From: Candidula unifasciata
Lineage: Eukaryota; Mollusca; Gastropoda; Stylommatophora; Geomitridae
NCBI GenBank assembly: GCA_905116865.2
Contig: CAJHNH020000837.1
Location: 27,411-91,410, forward strand
Length of the DNA stretch: 64,000 bases
Reading direction: 5' to 3'
The notes under the pieces are model-generated. The model had not been told where the DNA came from and searched no databases. It worked only from the letters and a program-made list of their open reading frames with translations. Below, in pieces: positions 33,527-44,450 of this stretch. Numbering within the stretch: the stretch's first letter is position 1; each line of letters opens with the position of its first letter. The translations under genes were made by a program, and so were the position numbers.

Positions 33527-34645
33527 TGTCTCTGATCACCTATATGTGTCTGATCACTACTGCTGTCTATGATCTATATGTGTCTGATCACCACTGCTGT
33601 CTATCATCTATATGTGTCTGATCACCACTGCTGTCTATTAGCTATATGTGTCTGATCACCACTGCTGCCTATCATCTATATGTGTCTGATCACCACTGCT
33701 GTCTATCATCTATATGTGTCTGATCACCAGTGCTGTCTATCATCTATATGTGTCTGATCAACAGTGCTGTCTATCACTTATATGTGTCTGATCACCAGTG
33801 CTGTCTATCATCTATATGTGTCTGATCACCACTGCTGTCTATCAGCTATGTGTGTCTGATCACCACTGCTGTCTATCATCTATATGTGTCTGATCACCAG
33901 TGCTGTCTATCATCTATATGTGTCTGATCACCAGTGCCGTCTATCACCTATATGTGTCTGATCACCAGTGCCGTCTATCATCTATATGTGTCTGATCACC
34001 AGTGCTGTCTATCACCTATATGTGTCTGATCACCACTGCTGTCTATCAGCTATATGTGTCTGATCACCACTGCTGTCTATTAGCTATATGTGTCTGATCA
34101 CCACTGCTGTCTATCACCTATATGTGTCTGATCACCACTGCTGTCTATCACCTATATGTGTCTGATTACCACTGCTGTCTATCATATATATGTGTCTTAT
34201 CACCTATATGTGTCTGATCACCACTGCTGTCTATCAGCTATATGTGTCTGATCACCACTGCTGTCTATTAGCTATATGTGTCTGATCACCACTGCTGTCT
34301 ATCACCTATATGTGTCTGATCACCACTGCTGTCTATCACCTATATGTGTCTGATTACCACTGCTGTCTATCATATATATGTGTCTTATCACCTATATGTG
34401 TCTGATCACCACTGCTGTCTATCATCTATATGTGTCTGATCACCAGTGCTGTCAATCACCTATATGTGTCTGATCACCACTGCTGTCTATCAGCTATATG
34501 TGTCTGATCACCACTGCTGTCTATCATCAATATATGTCTGATCACCACTTCTGTCTATCACCTATATGTGTCTCATCACCACTTCTGTCTATCACCTATA
34601 TGTGTTTGATAACCACTGCTGTCTATCAGCTATATCAACAGTATA
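33527..34645. repeat. 34-bp minisatellite in gene A intron, about 33 units
   Basis: The unit contains CTATATGTGTCTGATCACCA followed by CTGCTGTCTATCAC/T. It starts about 90 bp after the donor of exon A1. A block of about 180 bp (with TGATTACCAC and ATATATATGTGTCTTATC variants) is duplicated near 34150 and 34330, showing higher-order amplification. Confidence 0.95.
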
Positions 34646-34799
34646 TGTGAGGATGACAAGTCCAGGAATTACGGCATAAGTCAGTCCAGATCAGCACAAA
34701 GCAGCATCTCATACAAAACAAAACTTATTAATTCCAACCCAGTGCTACCAGTTCCAAACTTTTGGTCACTCACAACGAACCCTACAGAAAAATGAGTAA

Positions 34800-35135
34800 C
34801 CATGGGTATTAGAGGTTCAAGGAGGAATACAGAAGTGATGAGAATAGATAAAATCATAAGTGAGGTCAAAGGGAAGAAAGTCAGCTTAGAGCCAAATCTA
34901 AATCAAAGACAAAGACAAAGACAGCAAATTGAATATTTAGCCCTCCAGAGAGAATGCCTTGAGACGCCATACCCTACACAACAAGAGAAGGACAAGATAG
35001 ACCAACATCAAGATGGAAAGATAATCAGAGAAACTCTTCAACAGCACAATGTTTCTATGGTTGAGGTGGCCAGAAGAGCAGGAAGCAGAACCTTATGTCT
35101 CCTTCGACACCCAAAGGGGTAAAAAAGGAAGGCAA
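34800..35135 (+). mobile_element. Retroelement fragment in gene A intron
   Basis: Open over about 106 residues, with QIEYLALQRECLETPYPTQQ, KIDQHQDGKIIRETLQQHNV and SMVEVARRAGSRTLCLLRHP. Fragments of the same peptide occur at 9220-9420 and on the minus strand at 30375-30600, so this is a mobile sequence and not part of gene A. The parent element is not identified. Confidence 0.55.
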
Positions 35136-35423
35136 GAAGAGCAAGTCCATGCCATAAGAAAATTTATTGTGTCTGTCCAGTCTTCTGTCTTTTGTACTGC
35201 CAAACATTTCTCATACAGGTGTTTTCTCTGCCTTAATGCTACATTGCCTAATTCTGTTGGACTTCTCATCCCCTCTTTCTCCTCCAACTTTTCTAATGTC
35301 AGGTGCTCTCTTCTTCAAGTCCACCTCTTTATGTTATCCATCTGTATGTAACATTGTCTTCTTCTTGCACATTTTCCTTCCCCTGTCTCTCCAGCACATC
35401 CTCCTAAAACGAACAGCGTCTCA

Positions 35424-35569
35424 TTAACTCTTTGAGTCTCAAGTAATGTATCATACATTCATAGATTCCAATCCAGAAGCCCAATGAACGCAAGATGCGC
35501 CGATTTTACTACTTTCTTGACTATCACATGGGCCTCTGATGCTAAACCCCCTGGGACTCAAAGAGTTAA
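35424..35569. mobile_element. piggyBac-like MITE, 146 bp
   Basis: Perfect 15-bp inverted ends: TTAACTCTTTGAGTC at 35424-35438 and GACTCAAAGAGTTAA at 35555-35569. The TTAA at both tips fits the TTAA target duplication of piggyBac elements. Internal sequence is non-coding. Confidence 0.7.
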
Positions 35570-36314
35570 GTGGTCAAAGTACCCAAATTGTCTGCCCCTG
35601 ATTTTATTTGTAATGCCTTTTTCAGTCCAAGTGTTTTTGCAATGGATCAAACTGCATGAGCAATACAATGTCTCTACAATACTGCCCAGGCTTTGGGTGG
35701 CGAAGAGGATGAACTTCTTTCCTGGCTTTAATTGGTCTTTGGAAACAAAGTTGATAGCCACATCAGCCAACACATGGGTTGTGGCTCCCTGCCTCTGTAT
35801 AACACAATATAACACTGTCACTTGGACAGTCAGAAAGGTGCCAACAGCAATATCAACAACAATAATCCCATGTTTTTATAATACTTCTGAAATGTTTTCT
35901 CCTACAATGATATTCTTATCTCCTGCCATGATATTTTCATCCTCCCTGTCATGATATTCTTAGCATTCCTTTTTATAACAAAATTTTGAAGACTTCAGTT
36001 GTGTCCTCACTTTATGTATTTATTGTGGATGTTATTCTATGATGAAAGAATAAATCTAACACTTGATCACTCCTAACGTTCATTCTTATCTGAACTGTAT
36101 AGGCATGTTCCATATTTTGGAATGTTGGTCAGTTCCTATTCTTTTTCATGAGTCTACTTTACACAAGTAACCGTCTGTTGTTAATTATACTGGCTATGAC
36201 TACATACTAAATGATTACTTGAAATCAATCTATGGTGTCTAATATCTCTCACTTAGTAGAGTATACGTTAAATAACTTATATTTTGTAATTGTTTTTTTT
36301 TTTTGCACCTGCAG
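35570..36314. other. Gene A intron, no repeat recognised
   Basis: An 87-residue minus-strand frame at 35558-35821 (LADVAINFVSKDQLKPGKKF) abuts the MITE end. It could be transposase-derived but I cannot assign it. Confidence 0.35.
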
Positions 36315-36365
36315 AGGACAAGAAAAATCTAGACAACAATAGATGTGAAAACAAAACAACAGAAG
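36315..36365 (+). CDS. Gene A, linker exon (17 codons)
   Basis: After a T-rich tract and CACCTGCAG there are 51 nt up to GAAG/GTATTA. Phases 0 and 2 contain stops; only phase 1 is open, matching the phase-1 donor of exon A1 and the phase-1 acceptor of exon A2. The peptide DKKNLDNNRCENKTTE is polar and would be a flexible tether between the two peptidase domains. Gene B has an equivalent exon at 55683-55745 in the same place. The call rests on splice sites, phase and position, not on homology of the short peptide. Confidence 0.7.
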
Positions 36366-36424
36366 GTATTATTTACATACTGTTATACTGTGAATGTCAG
36401 TACCTCTGCATTTATTTTCTTCTC

Positions 36425-37325
36425 AGCCTATGATATTCTAGACATTTTTTTCTGAAAATGATATTCTTAACATTATTTTCTGTACATGATATTCTAGACA
36501 TTCTTCTCTGTATATGATATTCTTAACATTCTTCTCTGTACATGATGTTCTCAGCATTCTTCTCTGTACATGATATTCTCAGCATTCTTCTCTGTACATG
36601 ATATTCTTAACATTTTTCTCTATACATGATATTCTCAACATTCTTCTCTGTACATGATATTCTCAGCATTCTTCTCTGTACATGATATTCTCAGCATTCT
36701 TCTCTGTACATGATATTCTCAACATTCTTCTCTGTACATGAAATTCTCAACATTCTTCTATGTACATAATTTTCTCAACAATCTTCTCTGTACATGATTT
36801 TCTCAACATTCTTCTCAGTACACGATATTCCCAACATTCTTCTCTGTACATGACTTTCTCAACATTGATCTTTGTATATGGTATTCCCAACATTATTCTC
36901 TGTACATGATTTTCTCAACATTGATCTTTGTACATGATATTCGCAACATTCTTCTCTGTACGTGATTTTCTCAACATTGATCTTTGTACATGATATTCCC
37001 AACATTCTTCTCTGTACATGATATTCTCAGCATTCTTCTCTGTACATGATATTCTCAACATTATTCTCTGTACATGATATTCTCAACATTCTTCTCTGTA
37101 CATGATATTCTCAACATTGATCTTTGTACATGATATTCTCAACATTGATCTTTGTACATGATATTCTCAACATTGATCTTTGTACATGATATTCTCAACA
37201 TTGATCTTTGTACATGATATTCTCAACATTGATCTGGGTACATGATATTCTCAACATTGATCTTTGTACATGATATTCTTAACATTCTTTACCTGTACAT
37301 GATATTCTCAATATTATTCTCAAAT
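36425..37325. repeat. 28-bp minisatellite in gene A intron, about 32 units
   Basis: The unit is TTCTCTGTACATGATATTCT followed by CAACATTC. In the second half CTTCTCTG is replaced by GATCTTTG, giving two subfamilies. Confidence 0.95.
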
Positions 37326-37904
37326 GCTAATCTCCACAGTCCTCAGTTTCTGTAAACACACTGAACTTGGGCTTTGATTTTCTGAAAAAGGTAACTTTTC
37401 GACCATGTCCAACCCCCTTCTACCTTAAGCATTGGTTATTTATTGTTGTGGCCGTAGGTTTTTATTGGTTGTCTGGCTTTTTCCTTTGTGACAAATGTAA
37501 TCTTCCTGATGGTTCTATCAATGCCACTTGTGTCTGCAGCACAGGCTGCTTGCCTCTAAAAAGGACTCATCTTGTATTATCTTTCCACACCTTGTCGACT
37601 GTTGTTAATTCATTGTACCATTAATTTCTCTTCTGGTAGTTAGTTTTTAATTTTCTGGATATGATGTTTTTGTGAGGAAGAATTATATTTTGCTAATTAC
37701 ATAATTTATTTGTTGAGTTTTTGTTTTTTGTTTTTTTTGGTAAAGTTATTTAATAAAAAACATAGGACTAATAAATGTAAAAGAGGAGGAAAAAGTGCAA
37801 TGAAGATTTAAAAAAAAAAGAAAGATGGGGACTAAAAGAATAATATTTGAAAGTCACATTACACCTTGCTTGGAATTTTAAATGTCCCATTTTAATTTAT
37901 GTGG
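37326..37904. other. Gene A intron, unrecognised
   Basis: A plus-strand open stretch (37367-37624) includes CNLPDGSINATCVCSTGCLP, a Cys pattern faintly EGF-like. It lacks a convincing acceptor and overlaps a hydrophobic run. I do not call it an exon. Confidence 0.35.
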
Positions 37905-38625
37905 TCTTTTAATATCACATTGTTGATTTGTTGATCTTTTTATATTTCATTGCAGTTTCAGTGGGCTTTTAAAATCACATTGTTTATTGGTTGATCTTTT
38001 TTATATTTCATTGCAGTTTCAATGAAATTTTAAAATCACATTGTTGATTGGTTGATCTTTTTATATTTCACTGCAGTTTAGGTGGACTTTTAAAATCACA
38101 TTGTTGATTGGTTGATTTTTTTATATTTCACTGCAGTTTAGGTGGACTTTTAAAATCACATTGTTGATTGGTTGATCTTTTTATATTTCACTGCAGTTTA
38201 GGTGGACTTTTAAAATCACATTGTTGATTGGTTGATTTTTTTATATTTCACTGCAGTTTAGGTGGACTTTTAATATCACATTGTTGATTTGTTGATCTTT
38301 TTATATTTCATTGCAGTTTCAGTGGGCTTTTAAAATCACATTGTTTATTGGTTGATCTTTTTTATATTTCATTGCAGTTTCAATGAAATTTTAAAATCAC
38401 ATTGTTGATTGGTTGATCTTTTTATATTTCACTGCAGTTTAGGTGGACTTTTAAAATCACATTGTTGATTGGTTGATTTTTTTATATTTCACTGCAGTTT
38501 AGGTGGACTTTTAAAATCACATTGTTGATTGGTTGATCTTTTTATATTTCACTGCAGTTTAGGTGGACTTTTAATATCACATTGTTGATTGGTTGATCTT
38601 TTTATATTTCACTGCAGTTTGTTTG
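37905..38625. repeat. 60-bp minisatellite with embedded splice-acceptor-like motif
   Basis: Each unit has ATCACATTGTTGATTGGTTG, then TCTTTTTATATTTCACTGCAG and TTTAGGTGGACTTTTAA. About 12 units. A six-unit block (about 361 bp) starting near 37911 is repeated from about 38271, so this is a higher-order repeat. Every unit carries a T-rich stretch followed by TGCAG, a plausible 3' splice site. Confidence 0.93.
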
Positions 38626-38639
38626 TTTGTTTTAGTATC

Positions 38640-38830
38640 CAGAAGCCATGAGTTATTAACCTTTAGGCTCGGAATTATGGATATCGCAACCTTTTGGCCT
38701 CGATTCCATTGTAAATACCGTAAATCTGGGAGAAAATGTGACTTTTCTGCCTACCCCCGGGAGTGAACCTGGACCACAAGGAGTTCGTCACCCGATTTAG
38801 CCAACTATTCTAGAGAGCCGGGCTTCACTG
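38640..38830 (-). mobile_element. tRNA-derived SINE inserted in the 60-bp array (minus)
   Basis: The minus strand has GAATAGTTGGCTAAATCGGG (box A region) and CCAGGTTCACTCCCGGGGG (box B). The 60-bp array resumes at 38828 with CACTGCAGTTTAGG, so the SINE interrupted it. Confidence 0.7.
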
Positions 38831-38879
38831 CAGTTTAGGTGGACTTTTAAAATCACATTATTGACTGGTGGATCTTTTA

Positions 38880-39245
38880 TATTTCATTGCAGTTTAGGTA
38901 GACTTTTAATATCACATTGTTGATTGGTTGGACTTTTAATATCACATTGTTGATTGGTTGAGCTTTTAATATCATATTGTTGATTGGTTCAACTTTTAAT
39001 ATCACATTGTTGATTGGTTGAACTTTTAATATCACATTGTTTATTGGTTGAACTTTTAATATCACATTGTTGATTGGTTGGACTTTTAATATCACATTGT
39101 TGATTGGTTGAGCTTTTAATATCATATTGTTGATTGGTTCAACTTTTAATATCACATTGTTGATTGGTTGAACTTTTAATATCACATTGTTTATTGGTTG
39201 AACTTTTAATATCACATTGTTGATTGGCTGAATTTTTAATATCAC
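38880..39245. repeat. 30-bp minisatellite, about 12 units, up to exon A2
   Basis: The unit ATCACATTGTTGATTGGTTG plus AACTTTTAAT is the first half of the 60-bp unit, so the two arrays share an origin. A five-unit block (150 bp) is repeated at about 38920 and 39070. The array stops about 20 bp before the A2 acceptor. Confidence 0.93.
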
Positions 39246-39266
39246 ATTATTTTTTACTCTGTCTAG

Positions 39267-40408
39267 AATGCTGGAGCCCGGCAGAATCGAATAAGGAGCA
39301 TGAGGTGAATCTTAAAAAACATGTGGTTTGTAGAAAGAACAAAGGTCATACAGACTTTATACCTGCTCCTGAGTTTCAGATGGAGAATCTTCCACCTGGG
39401 TTTCAAAACAAGAAAGTAATGGGCTGTATCCAAGCAGTGATTGCGTTAACTGTACTTGTTTCAGTTAGCTACACCAGTATGGACAGACCCGCCACTTTTC
39501 CTTTCAGCTCTAAACCCTACACAGGTTATGAATATAAGGGCACAAACAAGAAGCGGACAGGAACCGGTCTGGTACAGGATATTGTCAGGTTTCCGAATGA
39601 GGGCAGCAGTGGCAAAGAAACCTGTCCGTGTGAAGAATGTAAGAGCTCTCCATCACCAAAAACAGAATTTGCTTATGTGACTGTACATTCTGCAGCTCAC
39701 GTCACCTTTGATGATCAGGAGGGGGTACATACAAGTTGTTTTTTGTTTTTTGATAAAGAAAGCTCGCCTGAGTTACATAACGGAGTCATGGAGCTTAAGA
39801 GGGCATCCAGAGTGCTGTGTGATGACAATAAAGACACAAGTAAGATGATATTTGTGACACACAACCTGTCAATAATCGACAAACTCGGGGATCTGGTTGG
39901 TCACTGGAAGGGTCTTCAGCAGAAACTGGAGCATGGGTTTATCATTTCATCTTCCAAATGTGAGAAAACACCATCCGGTCCCCCCTCTCAGGTTGGCAGT
40001 AATCATGACAGTAACCATGACAGTACCCATGACAGTACTCTTGCCAGTAACCTTATCAGTAACCATAACAGCATTCATGGCAGTAACCATAACAGTAATA
40101 ATGACAGTAACCATGAAAGCAGTCCTGGCAGTAAACTTGACAGTAACCTTGACAGCAATCATGCTAGTAGCCATGGTCTGACAGTGATTGTGTCACATCC
40201 TCATGGCTGTAGCAAGCATGTTAGCATTGGCTACTGTATCAGCATGGATGCAACAGGAAGTGGCTACACCGAGTGCCAGTATACGACACCAACTTGTCCC
40301 GGATCTAGCGGAGCCTATGTCTTTGTGGTAGGAAAGTTCTGGAAATGTTGGAACAAGCATCACTATGGAGTCCAAGATAAGAACTCAGCTTTGCCCTCTG
40401 CACAATAA
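39267..40408 (+). CDS. Gene A, terminal exon, trypsin-fold domain A2
   Basis: The exon opens after TTTTTACTCTGTCTAG in phase 1 and runs to a TAA stop (379 residues plus 2 nt). Conserved blocks: VVCRKNKGHTDFIP (about 16-29), GTGLV, TCPCEEC (about 125-131), HSAAH (His144, codon 39698), FVTHN (Asn199, 39863), SHPHGCSKHVSIG, and CPGSSGAYV (Ser347, 40307). Asn replaces the Asp seen in the other three domains, so catalysis may be weak or lost although His and Ser remain. A 60-residue insert of about 15 four-residue repeats (NHDS type) sits between the Asn and SHPHGC. The C-terminus is short, lacking the EHTHS block of A1 and B1. AATAAA at 40775-40780 is a possible poly(A) signal, but it lies just beyond a SINE. 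Confidence 0.85.
39996..40176 (+). repeat. 12-bp in-frame repeat in exon A2, about 15 copies
   Basis: The unit AGTAACCATGAC with variants encodes SNHD-like tetrapeptides. It lies in a loop between two conserved peptidase blocks and accounts for the 148-residue gap from Asn199 to Ser347, versus 83-89 in the other domains. Confidence 0.9.
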
Positions 40409-40429
40409 GACAGATAAAAGATAATCCCT

Positions 40430-40735
40430 TTGTTGGTTCAAGGGCCCCATTGTGGGGAAAACAAGAATAGGGACCCACTACCTCCAGCAAGCATGTTGTA
40501 GGGGTCAACTAATTAGGTGTGGAAAGGGGTAGGGCATTCTTAGAAGTCGGAGTGCATCTGCCTGAAAAGCAAGTTACCAACAGTCTGCACACAAATAAGC
40601 CAGATCTGTAAAATGGAAGTGCATGCAACACTCAGGTTCTGGAACAGTGCTAAAGTCCAGCAGTGGATGATCAAACAGAACCCTATGCTGGAGGTTATAG
40701 CAGGTGAATGTGAAGAAGAAGAAGAAGATAAAAGA
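40430..40735 (+). mobile_element. SINE family B copy (plus)
   Basis: It contains GGGCCCCATTGTGGGGAAAA, AAGTCGGAGTGCATCTGCC, CCAACAGTCTGCACACAAA and AAAGTCCAGCAGTGGATGA, ending in a GAAGAAGAAGAAG tail. Full-length, directly downstream of gene A. Confidence 0.85.
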
Positions 40736-41175
40736 ATGGTTCAAGTACGCCTGGTTCTAGACTATCCTGAAAAAAATAAATACTGGCAGTTTATTTTTTA
40801 TTTTCTAAGGCTGCTGAGTGGTTGAACTGTTTGCCACATGATGTGAACTGTGTAGGTTCAATTTCAGGCTGTCTAATGATTCCCAGGAAGTGGCTGTGGA
40901 GTTACCAGAGGTTCATACTTTCTGTTCTCTACATTGTTAAACAAAGTCAGATGAAAGATCCCATGAGTGTAGTATTTTTTGCACAATTTATTGCCTGTCA
41001 TATTTCACTGTATTTCATCAGATACATTACTACAGAGTTAAATCAACATATAAAAAAAGCACAACAATTATTCCTTTTCTCTGAAAAATAAAATCACATT
41101 GTCAAATACATCTCTCCACGAGAAATTCATGATCATGAATTTAATTGCCTTGGTAACTTCAAATCATGTGACTTT
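40736..41175. other. Possible degraded tRNA-SINE; otherwise unrecognised
   Basis: GCTGCTGAGTGGTTGAACTG (40811) and TAGGTTCAATTTCAGG (about 40852) are spaced like box A and box B. Confidence 0.35.
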
Positions 41176-41179
41176 TGTA

Positions 41180-41300
41180 TTTACATAAAACAGGTGTGCT
41201 CAGTGACTTTTGTATTTACATAAAACAGGAGTGCTCAGTGACTTTTGTATTTACATAAAACAGGAGTGCTCAGTGACTTTTGTATTTACATAAAACATGA
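41180..41300. repeat. 35-bp tandem repeat, about 3.5 copies
   Basis: The unit is TTTTGTATTTACATAAAACA followed by GGAGTGCTCAGTGAC. Confidence 0.9.
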
Positions 41301-41465
41301 GTGTTCATTTTTATTGATATGGCCTTGGTCAGTTTTTTAAAACATCTCTTCAATGTGGGGTTAATAATAATAAAGGCACAAACCTGATCAACTACATGCT
41401 CACAGTCAATCAAATGACATTATATTCAACACTTTGATTCTCGTGTATTTTGTGTGTGGTATTTT

Positions 41466-41566
<101 letters not shown>

Positions 41567-41774
41567 TATTGTATGTTAGTGAAATGAACTGCCAGTATAC
41601 ACCTTACAGTATTGGGTGTAACTTTTTTTTTCCATTTTTTTTTTTTTTTAGCATTATTGCATTTTTTAACCAAATTATTAAATGGAAGAATCTCGTATTA
41701 ACTGATATTTTGTTGTTTCCCCCTGTTTCTTCTTCTCCTCCTTTTTCATCTTCTTCTTTTTCTTTTTCATCTTC

Positions 41775-42030
41775 TTTATATTCACCAGCTGTAAAACTCT
41801 GATAGATAGTTCTGGTTGTTCATCCATATGTGGACTTTGTCATTATTCCATAAATTAAGTTTTTTGTTCTCATCTGTTATACAGATCTGCCTTATTTGTA
41901 TGCAGAATGTTGGCTCCTTGCCTCACAAACAGATACACTACCATTTCAAAGGAGAAACCGCAAATTAGTCTATTTGCATGACATGCTTTTTATAGAGCAG
42001 TGGGTAAATTCTTCCCCCTCCCATCAGTTT
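41775..42030 (-). mobile_element. SINE family B copy (minus)
   Basis: It contains TATATTCACCAGCTGTAAA, TTCATCCATATGTGGACTTT, TACAGATCTGCCTTATTTG and AACAGATACACTACC. A TTC-rich tail precedes it (41727-41770). Confidence 0.75.
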
Positions 42031-42229
42031 TTCTTCTCTCTCCAACTCAGCTTTTATGGCATATACATATAATACTCGTACATTTTGATTTCAAGTATTA
42101 ACACTTTTAATCACTCAACTGAAAGATAATAAAAAAGTACCTTGAAAATACTATATGCATAATAAGAATCCTAAGAGCTGGATTGTATATTATTTCTTTG
42201 AAAATGTTTTTTTTTTTTTTTTTTTTTTT

Positions 42230-42415
42230 GCATTTGCTCTTAACTTGTGATTGATATGTTGTTTTGTGGTTTACAGCTAGGCTGTGATATATGCCCAAAT
42301 CTGATTCCAGCAAACTCATCATTGTTGTTCTTCTAGTATTTGCTTAAAATGGGTAATGGGTGTTTTCTTGTCTTGCGCAGCTGAGCTTCAGAACTCGTAT
42401 GGAGAGAAAACAAAT
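42230..42415 (+). mobile_element. SINE family D copy
   Basis: It contains GTTTTGTGGTTTACAGCTAG, GCTGTGATATATGCCCAAAT and TTCCAGCAAACTCATC, and ends near TTCAGAACTCGTATGGAGA. A poly-T run (42209-42229) precedes it. Confidence 0.55.
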
Positions 42416-42944
42416 GCTACTTGTGGTGGGAAGAGAGTTCAGTTATTTTTTTATCCCCTCTGACTTGTTGTTTGCATGACAATTTTGTAAATCCATTAAT
42501 TATTGAACCTTTTTACCTTTATAGTTATTTCTTGCTTAACAATTTCAACATTTTGCATTCATTCTTGAGCAATCTCATTGACCACATACTTTTTCCAGCA
42601 GTATTTTAACATCTGTGCTGCTTCATTTAACATTCGTGTTTTTTTACTGTCTGCTTGAACTGCTGTAGTGTTTCAGTTATTTATCTGACAGTAACAATAA
42701 AAGCTTCCAAGCATTTTTGAGAGTTATTTTTCCTTTTTTTAAAAAAAGTAAATGTGGGAAATGTAAGTGCTGGGTGTTGCGATTTTGTGTCAATCGACTG
42801 TGATAACTGATTTTGTGTCAACCAAAATTGAATGGCTGTAAAGAGACTGTTCACGTTTCTGCAACATATCATGGAGTTAGGTATGCACATCATTTGAGAA
42901 TTCTCTGTTCAATGTGTTGTTTATTTGTGTATATATTATTATCT
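42416..42944. other. Nothing recognised
   Basis: AT-rich sequence without exon-like splice framing. Confidence 0.35.
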
Positions 42945-43225
42945 TCTTCTTCGCATTCAGCAATTGTGAACTCTGGCGATAAGTTCTGGCTGTTCATCCA
43001 CTTTTGAACTTTAGTCCTGTTCCAGAACCTGAGTGTTGTGTGTGCATCCATTTCACAGATCTGACTCATTTGTAAGCAGACTGCTGGCTCCTTGCCTCTC
43101 AGGCAGATACACTCTGACTTCAAAGAAACCTCCAGTTACTCAACTCATACGACATGCTTGCTGGGGAGGCAGTGGGTCTATTCTTGTTTTCCCTACAATA
43201 AGACCTCAGAACCCACACTAGGATA
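42945..43225 (-). mobile_element. SINE family B copy (minus)
   Basis: It has a TATCTTCTTCTTCGCATTC tail, then GAACTCTGGCGATAAGTTC, TTCATCCACTTTTGAACTTT, CTCTCAGGCAGATACACTC and CTTGCTGGGGAGGCAGTGGG. Full-length. Confidence 0.85.
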
Positions 43226-43960
43226 TATGTCAGTATCTTTCTCATGTTGTTGCTGAAAGGGTGGGGGCTCCTCGCCCTCCAACCCCCCCCCCCCCCCCCC
43301 CAAAGAAAAAAACAGTAGTAATGACCAAAAATGCTTTCATCAGGATGCTGGAAAATATCAACAACTATTGAGACAAGTAAAACATTCAAAACAAAATGTT
43401 AGAAATATTCATCCCTGCAAAATGGAGAAGAAAACCTGGACAATAAACAAATAAATTATATTATAAAGGGGACAAGGAGTATTTAAATAAAATAATAAAG
43501 GCAATGAAGGGGGAACCAATTGAACAGACAAAGCGAGGTCGTCACAGTCAAGAATATCGCCTTCATTGCACTTCATTTTATTCAGTATAACTCAGACTCT
43601 CTGAGCAGAAGGTTAGCGGCCTGTCGAAAGCTTTGCACAAATTGTGAACTCTGTACCTCCAGCGAGGATCTCTGTTATCCCAGTGAAAGAGGAAGTTTAA
43701 GAAAAACTTTGAGGAGATCAAAGTTGCTGGATTAGATTCTATACAAAACATCAAAAAAACATTGCACGAGTTAGAGCGGAATGAAAAAAAAAACTTACTG
43801 TTTATTCAATGTGAAGAATACCCACAAACCCAGTAAATGAATCTGACGGGAAATCAAAGACCGCCCCCCCCCCCCGCTTTTTTTTCCCCCCTCACCGTTG
43901 CCTCACGCTGGGAAACACCACTGGCTTATTTAGTATCTGATTTTTCTCGTAAATCAGATA
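43226..43960. other. Unrecognised; poly-C runs
   Basis: C runs at about 43284-43300 and 43863-43875. No coding signal. Confidence 0.35.
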
Positions 43961-43990
43961 ACAAACACATATGTTTGTAAAACATCAGAT

Positions 43991-44050
43991 AACAAACACA
44001 GCAACAGTTTTACAAACATATGTGTTTGTAAAACTGTTGCTGTGTTTGTT
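43991..44050. repeat. Perfect hairpin, 28-bp arms, 4-base loop
   Basis: The left arm (43991-44018) starts AACAAACACAGCAACAG. The right arm (44023-44050) is its exact complement, with loop TATG. A partial third copy of the AACAAACACA word precedes at about 43960. AT-rich flanks. It may be a foldback or MITE core. Confidence 0.95.
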
Positions 44051-44184
44051 ATTTGGCCTATGCTTGGTTAATATAAATTTCTTTAACTTATGGCCATTTC
44101 AATGGTTTGAGATTGGTTCTGTCCGTATTCCGCACTTGTGGATTTAAGCTGTACGATAGACATTGCCAAAAAACACACCTTCTT

Positions 44185-44450
44185 ATTAGTGGTGCTCAGT
44201 TGGTCATGTTCTTAGTACACTTGTTTCCACAGCGGAGCACACATGCCATTTGGAGATGACAGGTTCGATTCCCTGCAATTAGTACAAATTTCGATTTTGT
44301 TTAAATGTTGTCTGGTGTGTTCTTCTATCTTTCTATTTCTTTCTATGAGTGCCAGTTGATACACTGTTTGTTTATTATATATATATTACTGGACGCAAAT
44401 TTGCCTAGAAAAACCACACAACAGCCAGGGAAAGGATACGCAACTAACCT
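44185..44450 (+). mobile_element. tRNA-like SINE head and SINE V tail
   Basis: 44190-44275 has GTGCTCAGTTGGTCATG (box A-like) and ACAGGTTCGATTCCCTGC (box B). 44395-44450 has GCAAATTTGCCTAGAAAAAC and AAAGGATACGCAACTAAC, the 3' end of family V as at 50005-50090. Confidence 0.6.

Noticed and set aside
39224..39266. Upstream extension of exon A2 with a TTG start
   Set aside because: This part lies in the 30-bp intron array and runs through the splice acceptor; the frame is open by chance.
42381..42425. 45-nt phase-1 linker-like exon with TCTTGCGCAG acceptor
   Set aside because: The flanks match SINE family D and the segment TTCAGAACTCGTATGGAGA is its usual 3' end. The donor (GTGGGA) is weak.
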